A stretch of 38,411 nucleotides of DNA from CAYRFE01 sp964539615 (GTDB lineage: Bacteria > Macinerneyibacteriota > Macinerneyibacteria > Macinerneyibacteriales > CAYRFE01): NCBI GenBank assembly GCA_964539615.1, contig CAZIJP010000006.1, forward strand, positions 1 through 38,411. Direction: 5' to 3'. Made by a program: the position numbers and the translations under genes. The first letter of the stretch is position 1; every line of letters begins with the position of its first letter. Positions 33,279-38,411 of this stretch are shown one piece after another. The notes under the pieces are model-generated. The model saw nothing but the letters and a program-made list of their open reading frames with translations. It searched no databases and was not told the origin of the DNA.

Positions 33279-34262
33279 TTATTTATCGTTCTTGAACATG
33301 GTCTTGATCGCTTCAAGAGAGCCAAGCACGCCGGTTGCTTCATACGGCAACAGCACGGTCTTGTCGCCGACTTTTATCATGTCGCGATATGCTTCGATAT
33401 ATTTTATGGCGATAAGATAATCGCCCGGTTTTGTGCCCGTATTACCGATAGCATTACTTACCTTGGTGATCGCGATGGATTCTGCTTCAGCGATCTTGAT
33501 ACGTGCTTCTGCAAAACCTTCGGCTTCCAAAATTCTCTGCTGTTTATTAGCTTCAGCTTCAAGGATAACAGCCTGCTTTCCACCTTCTGCTTTTAATATT
33601 GCAGAATTCTTCATACCTTCCGCTTCAAGGATCATAGCGCGTTTGTCTCGCTCTGCACGCATCTGTTTTTCCATTGCGCTACGGATCTCTTCCGGCGGTG
33701 TAATATCTTTTAACTCTACACGGTTGACCTTAACACCCCACTTGTCGGTAGCCTCGTCAAGGATCTCGCGAAGTTCCGCATTGATTGTATCGCGGCTTAC
33801 AAGTGTTTCATCAAGGGTCATTTTACCGGTGATGTTACGAAGCGTTGTCTGGGTCAATTTTTCAATAGCATCGGACAAGTTCTCTATTTCATACACAGCT
33901 TTCTGAGGATCGGTGATCTGGAAATACAATAACGCATCAATGTCAAGCGTAACGTTATCCTTCGTTATAACATTCTGGCGCGGGAAATCATACACGGATT
34001 CACGAAGGTCGATACGGGATACTGTTCGAACGGTTGCATAATGCTGTCCTTGGAACGTTTGCATCTTTTTTACACGCATAGATCGCGGTTTATCAATGCC
34101 CGGGAATATTACATTAAAACCGCTCTGTAATGTTCTGTAATATTTACCCCAACGTTCAATAACAACGACTTGAGCCTGTTGAACAATAACAATTGCATTC
34201 CATAGAAAAATGAGTACAAATAAAGCAACAACAAATAAAAGAAATACCATACCTGGTGTCAT
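33279..34262 (-). CDS. SPFH/band 7 (stomatin-like) membrane protein
   Basis: This 327-residue protein has one N-terminal membrane helix (about residues 4-25), a band 7/SPFH domain (VIERWGKYYRTLQSGFNVIFPGIDK, then NVITKDNVTLDIDALLYFQITDP) and a helical tail of about four degenerate 11-13-residue units (ILEAEGMKNSA, ILKAEGGKQAV, ILEAEANKQQR, ILEAEGFAEAR). The start is ATG 34260-34262 with AAGGAGGA upstream; the upstream TTG in frame would overlap nfeD and lacks a ribosome site. SPFH proteins form large membrane-associated rings and are almost always paired with NfeD, as here (gene 11 nt upstream). Confidence 0.94.
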   Translation of the reverse strand: MTPGMVFLLFVVALFVLIFLWNAIVIVQQAQVVVIERWGKYYRTLQSGFNVIFPGIDKPRSMRVKKMQTFQGQHYATVRTVSRIDLRESVYDFPRQNVITKDNVTLDIDALLYFQITDPQKAVYEIENLSDAIEKLTQTTLRNITGKMTLDETLVSRDTINAELREILDEATDKWGVKVNRVELKDITPPEEIRSAMEKQMRAERDKRAMILEAEGMKNSAILKAEGGKQAVILEAEANKQQRILEAEGFAEARIKIAEAESIAITKVSNAIGNTGTKPGDYLIAIKYIEAYRDMIKVGDKTVLLPYEATGVLGSLEAIKTMFKNDK

Positions 34263-34273
34263 AGCGTCCTCCT

Positions 34274-34714
34274 TCAACTTACTTTTTTAACAAACACTTT
34301 ATTACCTTCAACACGTGTTACAATAATTTTTTCGCCTTTTTTGATCTTTTCGTTATTTTCAGCTGATGCCCGCCACATATCGCCGTACACTTTTATATAT
34401 CCGACATTCGCATCATTATCAATTGACTCAACAACGATAGATTCCAATCCAACCAATGATTGAAAATTTGTCTCCTTATGCTTTTTATTTTTCATAAAAT
34501 ACTGATAGATCATTTTTCTCAATACAGCCAACGTAATGAAATTGGCCACAAAAAATACTATCCAATGCAACAACAGCATTTCGGGGAACACCGCAGCTAC
34601 GCCGTATGTAAATAACGACGCAATACCCACACTTGCGGCAAAAAATCCGGGCGTAAAGATCTCAATTATCAGCAAGACAGCGCCGAGAATAAGCCACATG
34701 TACACCGGTTCCAT
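34274..34714 (-). CDS. NfeD-like short membrane protein
   Basis: This is a 146-residue protein with three or four N-terminal membrane helices (MWLILGAVLLIIEIFTPG is the typical first segment) and a C-terminal OB-fold (LVGLESIVVESID...GYIKVYGDMWRASAE). It is the short NfeD class without the protease domain. AAGGAGG lies 4 nt before the ATG. Short NfeD proteins partner with the SPFH protein encoded next to them in membrane organisation. Confidence 0.93.
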   Translation of the reverse strand: MEPVYMWLILGAVLLIIEIFTPGFFAASVGIASLFTYGVAAVFPEMLLLHWIVFFVANFITLAVLRKMIYQYFMKNKKHKETNFQSLVGLESIVVESIDNDANVGYIKVYGDMWRASAENNEKIKKGEKIIVTRVEGNKVFVKKVS

Positions 34715-34724
34715 AAACCCTCCT

Positions 34725-35522
34725 TCATCGGTTCACTGCAAAACGAGGCGGCATCGCCCGTTTATGCGCACTGATTTCCATCAGTTGCTGCAACCTTTTG
34801 AGTATAGTATCACTGCTTTTGTCAACAGTCAATAATTTATTTTCAGGAAGATCATATATTTTTCTTAATCCGAATTCCATTTCGTCATAACTTAATCCGA
34901 TCTCCCCTTCGTCGGTCTGGCCTAACCACAATCCGCCGGTAGGCGCCCTATCGATAATAACGTCGGTAACACCTAGCACACGGGCAAGTTCTTTAACTTC
35001 GGATTTAAATAAATCTACGATCGGCAACAGGTCCACACCGCCATCGCCGTGTTTGGTAAAATATCCGAGCTCAGCTTCTGTACGGTTCCCCGTCCCCAAG
35101 ACCAATGCATTTCGTGTTTGCGCATAATAATACAACGTTATCATTCGCATACGCGATTTCGTATTTGCTAAGGCAAGTTTATGTGTTTTCTCTGAAACAG
35201 TTGAAAGGTCGGCCACAACTCTGTCATTCCCTGTAAGCGTGCAAAATGATTCAAATAACGGTTCAAAGTTGATGGTCGTATACGGGATAGAAAACTTATC
35301 GCATAATTCCCGCGCATAAAGTTCATCTTCTTTCCCGTTACCGCACGGTAAAATCACCCCGAAAACAGAATTCGGGAATGCTTCTTGCGCCAATCGTATC
35401 ACAACCGCAGAATCAAGACCGCCAGATACGCCGACGACAGCTCCGGTACAACCCGCAGTTGTTATTTTTTCATACAGCCACGATGTGATGTCATTTTTTA
35501 GTTTAATATAATCCATAATCAT
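34725..35522 (-). CDS. nadE: NAD synthetase, ammonia-dependent short form
   Basis: About 265 residues. The enzyme converts nicotinic acid adenine dinucleotide to NAD using ATP and ammonia. PP-loop SGGLDS (33-38), LGTGNRTE, TKHGDGGVDLLPI and PTGGLWLGQTDE are all present; there is no glutaminase domain. The ATG at 35522 overlaps the previous stop (ATGA) and has AAGGA six bases upstream; ATG 35514-35516 two codons later is an alternative. No other NAD synthesis gene is in the window. Confidence 0.95.
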   Translation of the reverse strand: MIMDYIKLKNDITSWLYEKITTAGCTGAVVGVSGGLDSAVVIRLAQEAFPNSVFGVILPCGNGKEDELYARELCDKFSIPYTTINFEPLFESFCTLTGNDRVVADLSTVSEKTHKLALANTKSRMRMITLYYYAQTRNALVLGTGNRTEAELGYFTKHGDGGVDLLPIVDLFKSEVKELARVLGVTDVIIDRAPTGGLWLGQTDEGEIGLSYDEMEFGLRKIYDLPENKLLTVDKSSDTILKRLQQLMEISAHKRAMPPRFAVNR

Positions 35523-35848
35523 TCCTGTTCCTTGATCCAACCGCCGGCACTTTTTCGCCAGCCTTTCAATTGGTAAACAATACCTCTAAAACCCGGCAAA
35601 GCTTTGATTTCTCTGTCAAGGGCAGTCAGCGCCGTCTTATATTCGCTTTCAATTTTCGCATTCAGAATATCCTTCGCAAATCTAAAATCCTTCATAAGCA
35701 TTAACGTCGCCGGATCTTGTTTTTGCAATTCCCCTTTTATATAGACTACTCCGTTAAACACACCAATGCTTAGAAGATTTGAATCAAATCCAACACTCAC
35801 TACCATTCTGTGTACCATAGAGTTGAGTTGAAAATCAGACACTGCCAT
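35519..35848 (-). CDS. small conserved-looking protein, possibly BON-like
   Basis: This 109-residue protein has no signal peptide. The middle reads IGVFNGVVYIKGELQKQD and the end LPGFRGIVYQLKGWRKSAGGW. That order (strand NGVVYIKG, helices, then GFRGIVYQLKG) resembles a BON domain, but the match is by eye only. It sits one base after the TPR gene and overlaps nadE by 4 nt, so it belongs to the operon. Function unknown. Confidence 0.65.
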   Translation of the reverse strand: MAVSDFQLNSMVHRMVVSVGFDSNLLSIGVFNGVVYIKGELQKQDPATLMLMKDFRFAKDILNAKIESEYKTALTALDREIKALPGFRGIVYQLKGWRKSAGGWIKEQE

Positions 35849-35849
35849 A

Positions 35850-36980
35850 TCAGTTTTGAAACCTTCCCTTTAGTATCTTGTATGCAGCAAGATCGATAAT
35901 GTCGGTATTGAGAAGCGCTTCAAAAAAGGCGGCGTAACGCTCAACAGGAATTAGGAATAAAAACCGATCCCATACACCTTCCAAGAGTTTTTGTTCATAT
36001 GCTTCAATATCGCACAATTTTTTAACAGTACCATCAAGTGAAGGATCAAATCGTAGCATAAACAAAAAATCAAATTCCACTTTTAATTGTTCATCATGCA
36101 TTGAGTTAATAAAAGCTCCGATCTCTTGCTGATCTGACAATTTAAACAAAACATAAAAATAAGTTATGTTTGCAACGGTATACATCGGATTAATGGTAAT
36201 CGCCCTATACAGAAATTTTTTCGCTTGATCAAAATCATTATCTTCAAAATAAAATTGCGCCATACGGTACGCTATATCAGCATAATTCGGATAAAGCTCT
36301 GAAGCTTTTTTGAGCGCTTCAAAGGACGCCTCACGGTTACCCAATTCAATGGCCACATGTGACAAGTCAAGTAATGCGGTCACATTTCGACTGTTAAATG
36401 ATATTGAATGAGCCAAGTAATGATATGCACATTCCATATCGCCTTTTTTATAACAGAGATATCCGATCGCATAAAAAAACTTATCGGTTGATTTACCATA
36501 TGCGTAAGCCATGAGATAATAAAAAAAAGCTTCATCGTAATCAGCCATATCAAGCAGATAATTACCGGTAATCAAAAACACATCTTCATAGTAAAAGGGT
36601 TTGTCTATATAAAACGTACCGAATTCGTCGATAATCGATTTAACAAATGGGCTTAATTCATCTGCTAATTCCGGAATACTGTTATTACTATTCTGCTTAG
36701 CCGGATCTTTTAAAAAATCATGCAACATCACATAACGTTCATAAGAGTTATTGATCGAGAATAATTTTTCGAAATTTATTTCTGCTTGGGATACATTATT
36801 CGTATAAAGGTAAAATATGACCGTTTTATACAAAATATCAGGATATACTTTGCCTTGCTCGAGCATAAATTCGTAATAACTCAATACCTCGGCAAATAAA
36901 TGATCCTTTTTTCCATCAAGGATTTCCCGAACAGTATTATTAAAATTCTCCGGTGTCATTCTCTCGGTCAAACCGCTCAT
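35850..36980 (-). CDS. cytoplasmic TPR-like protein
   Basis: This 376-residue all-helical protein has no signal peptide. Several TPR-like units are visible in the middle: YDEAFFYYLMAYAYGKS, KGDMECAYHYLAHSISFN, LGNREASFEALKKASELYPN and NDFDQAKKFLYRAITINP. The flanks are degenerate. It is probably a protein-binding scaffold. GGAGG lies seven bases before ATG 36978-36980. It is unrelated in sequence to the exported TPR protein at 4119-5045. Partners within the operon are the natural guess. Confidence 0.75.
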   Translation of the reverse strand: MSGLTERMTPENFNNTVREILDGKKDHLFAEVLSYYEFMLEQGKVYPDILYKTVIFYLYTNNVSQAEINFEKLFSINNSYERYVMLHDFLKDPAKQNSNNSIPELADELSPFVKSIIDEFGTFYIDKPFYYEDVFLITGNYLLDMADYDEAFFYYLMAYAYGKSTDKFFYAIGYLCYKKGDMECAYHYLAHSISFNSRNVTALLDLSHVAIELGNREASFEALKKASELYPNYADIAYRMAQFYFEDNDFDQAKKFLYRAITINPMYTVANITYFYVLFKLSDQQEIGAFINSMHDEQLKVEFDFLFMLRFDPSLDGTVKKLCDIEAYEQKLLEGVWDRFLFLIPVERYAAFFEALLNTDIIDLAAYKILKGRFQN

Positions 36981-36996
36981 TATGATACCTCCGTCG

Positions 36997-38220
36997 TTAT
37001 ATTATCGGATTATATTTTTCCTCATCCTTCATATCAGGATTATAGCGTTCCAAAGCAATCCTAAGCAATTCAACACTTTTTCGCATATCTTTTTCATTTA
37101 AAACATAGGCGATACGAATTTCATCAATTCCCTTGCCGGGAGTACCGTAAAACCCCCCTGCTGGTGAAACCATTACAGTTTCCTTATTATATTCAAAGGA
37201 TTCAAGAAGCCACCGCGCAAAATCATCGGCACTTTTGATCGGCAATTTGACAACCGTATAAAATGCTCCGGAGGGACGGGTAGCTACCACACCCTTGATC
37301 TTATTTAATTCTTCAAATACTACATCGCGACGTTTACAATATTCATCACGCACAGCCGTAAGATATGAACGATCTGTTTTAAACAGTTCGACTGCCAATA
37401 CCTGATCAATGGTCGGAGGACATAAGCGTGCCTGTGCAAGTACCATAGCTGCTTTTACAAACAATTCATTCTTCGATATAAACGCACCGATCCGTGCTCC
37501 ACATGCTGAATAACGTTTTGAAACGCTATCGATCAATATAGTATTTTCTGCAACTTCAGGAAAATGCATCATACTGACATGCTTTTTTCCATCGTAAACA
37601 AATTCATTATATACTTCATCTGCGATTATCGCCAGATTATGTTTTTTTGCAAATCGTACAACTTGTTCCAATTCACTTTTTTCGCGAACAGTACCCGTTG
37701 GATTATTTGGAGTACATATAACGATAGCTTTTGTTTTGCCTTGTGCAATATATTTTTCCAATTCAGCATCCGATGGGAGCTTAAATCCGTTTTCAACATT
37801 TGTTGGGATCGGTTTGATGACAACACCTGCCATTTTTGCAAACCCGTTATAGTTTGCATAATACGGTTCCGGAACCAGCACCTCGTCACCGGCATCCATG
37901 GTCACCATAAAAGCGAAGTATATGGCTTCACTGCCTCCATTAGTAATAATGATATCTTTTTCAGTAATACCGTATTCCAAATCATTAAAGTACACTTTCA
38001 TTGATTCGCGTAATTCGGGAATACCGTTTGACGGTGAATATTCCAAAACCGGAACATTAAAATTCCGTATAGCATCCATGGCAATTTTCGGTGTCTCGAT
38101 ATCGGGCTGGCCGATATTGACATGATACACTTTAATTCCTCTTTTTTTTGCCGCATCTGATAGCGGAACCAATTTGCGAATAGGTGAGGGCGGAATGGAG
38201 CTCATTCGATTGCTGATCAT
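36997..38220 (-). CDS. class I/II pyridoxal-phosphate aminotransferase
   Basis: This is a 407-residue fold-type I aminotransferase, probably of the aspartate/aromatic type. N-terminal NIGQPD, then VPEPYYANY, TPNNPTGTV, D201 and Y204 in IIADEVYNEF, the Schiff-base lysine K235 in DSVSKRYSACGARIG, and a late arginine in DEIRIAYVL that would bind the substrate carboxylate. AAAGGA lies about 9 nt before ATG 38218-38220. It is the first gene of the operon and begins 23 nt after the TonB terminator. Exact amino-donor specificity cannot be told. Confidence 0.92.
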   Translation of the reverse strand: MISNRMSSIPPSPIRKLVPLSDAAKKRGIKVYHVNIGQPDIETPKIAMDAIRNFNVPVLEYSPSNGIPELRESMKVYFNDLEYGITEKDIIITNGGSEAIYFAFMVTMDAGDEVLVPEPYYANYNGFAKMAGVVIKPIPTNVENGFKLPSDAELEKYIAQGKTKAIVICTPNNPTGTVREKSELEQVVRFAKKHNLAIIADEVYNEFVYDGKKHVSMMHFPEVAENTILIDSVSKRYSACGARIGAFISKNELFVKAAMVLAQARLCPPTIDQVLAVELFKTDRSYLTAVRDEYCKRRDVVFEELNKIKGVVATRPSGAFYTVVKLPIKSADDFARWLLESFEYNKETVMVSPAGGFYGTPGKGIDEIRIAYVLNEKDMRKSVELLRIALERYNPDMKDEEKYNPII

Positions 38221-38243
38221 AGTACCAATCCTTTCTTATAATG

Positions 38244-38282
38244 AAAAAGCCGGGCACAGTAGATCCCTACTGCCCCCGGCTT
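38244..38282 (-). terminator. Rho-independent terminator after the TonB-like gene
   Basis: AGCCGG (from 38248) pairs with CCGGCT (38276-38281), and the inner arms CAGTAG (38257-38262) and CTACTG (38267-38272) extend the stem. On the minus strand the stem is followed by T residues (38244-38248). Confidence 0.88.
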
Positions 38283-38300
38283 ATTATAATACACTTTATG

Positions 38301-38411
38301 TTAGTTATGCAATGTAAATTTGTAACTTAAACCATACCATACAGCAACGGGAGTTCCATTGTTAACTGCAGGTTTGAATTTTGCTCTCCAAGCGGCTTCT
38401 AGAGCAGCCTT
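38301..38411 (-). CDS. TonB-like energy transducer, C-terminal 36 residues only
   Basis: The minus-strand frame entering from the window edge ends at TAA 38301-38303. Its 36 residues, with EAAWRAKFKPAVNNGTPVAVW and YKFTL, match the end of the TonB C-terminal domain (the W-x-F-x-PA...NG-x-PV-x-V pattern). TonB transfers proton-motive energy to outer-membrane receptors, which supports a diderm cell. Everything upstream lies outside the window. Confidence 0.82.
   Translation of the reverse strand, partial: KAALEAAWRAKFKPAVNNGTPVAVWYGLSYKFTLHN

Noticed and set aside
33519..33641. Tandem-like repeats in the SPFH gene as a DNA repeat or CRISPR-like array
   Set aside because: They encode the degenerate EAEG-type helical repeats normal in SPFH proteins and are not conserved at the base level.

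Overview
This window reads as the chromosome of a diderm (Gram-negative), fermentative, probably anaerobic bacterium outside the best-studied phyla. Evidence for the envelope: an LptC-LptA-LptB set, a TonB C-terminus, a TolC-type outer membrane protein and several lipoproteins. Evidence for the regulatory style: sigma-54 (RpoN) and a sigma-54 activator occur together with HPr kinase, an HPr carrying Ser46 and a WhiA homologue, traits more often met in Firmicutes. Base composition is AT-leaning. I cannot assign a phylum; spirochaete, FCB-group or candidate-phylum lineages would all fit. Almost every gene is on the minus strand, so the layout below runs from high to low coordinates.

38411-33230: the last 36 residues of a TonB-like protein and its terminator, then aminotransferase - TPR protein - small BON-like protein - nadE - NfeD - SPFH/stomatin, closed by a strong terminator. 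33148-30810: a thioredoxin-like/CcdA membrane fusion with its own promoter, then a six-bladed-propeller-like lipoprotein. 30804-21923: an efflux operon in the unusual order RND - TolC - membrane fusion protein - RND, closed by a 14-bp-stem terminator.

21872-7727: a single-file block of 16 genes with no gap above 12 nt: lptC, lptA, lptB, rpoN, lpd, lipA, hpf, hprK, whiA, mannose-type PTS EIIA, EIIB, EIIC and EIID, ptsH, ptsI, fhs. It is an expanded version of the familiar lpt-rpoN-hpf-PTS cluster. Two lipoate-related genes are inserted after rpoN, whiA sits where rapZ is commonly found, and formate-tetrahydrofolate ligase is at the end. The promoter at its head places the predicted transcription start on the lptC start codon.

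7615-6633: an orphan lipoprotein. 6619-5149: a MarR repressor and a QueG-like iron-sulfur protein, each preceded by a nearly identical 14-bp palindrome embedded in its promoter. This is a compact, apparently self-contained regulon and the best candidate here for an undescribed small system. 5095-4119: a plus-strand periplasmic TPR protein whose promoter is interleaved with the divergent promoter of three tandem M42 metallo-aminopeptidases (4019-947). 915-1: a sigma-54 activator lacking a receiver domain, whose start codon lies directly after the peptidase terminator; its C-terminus runs off the window.

No rRNA, tRNA, CRISPR array, insertion sequence or prophage gene was seen, and there is no gene-free stretch longer than about 200 bases.
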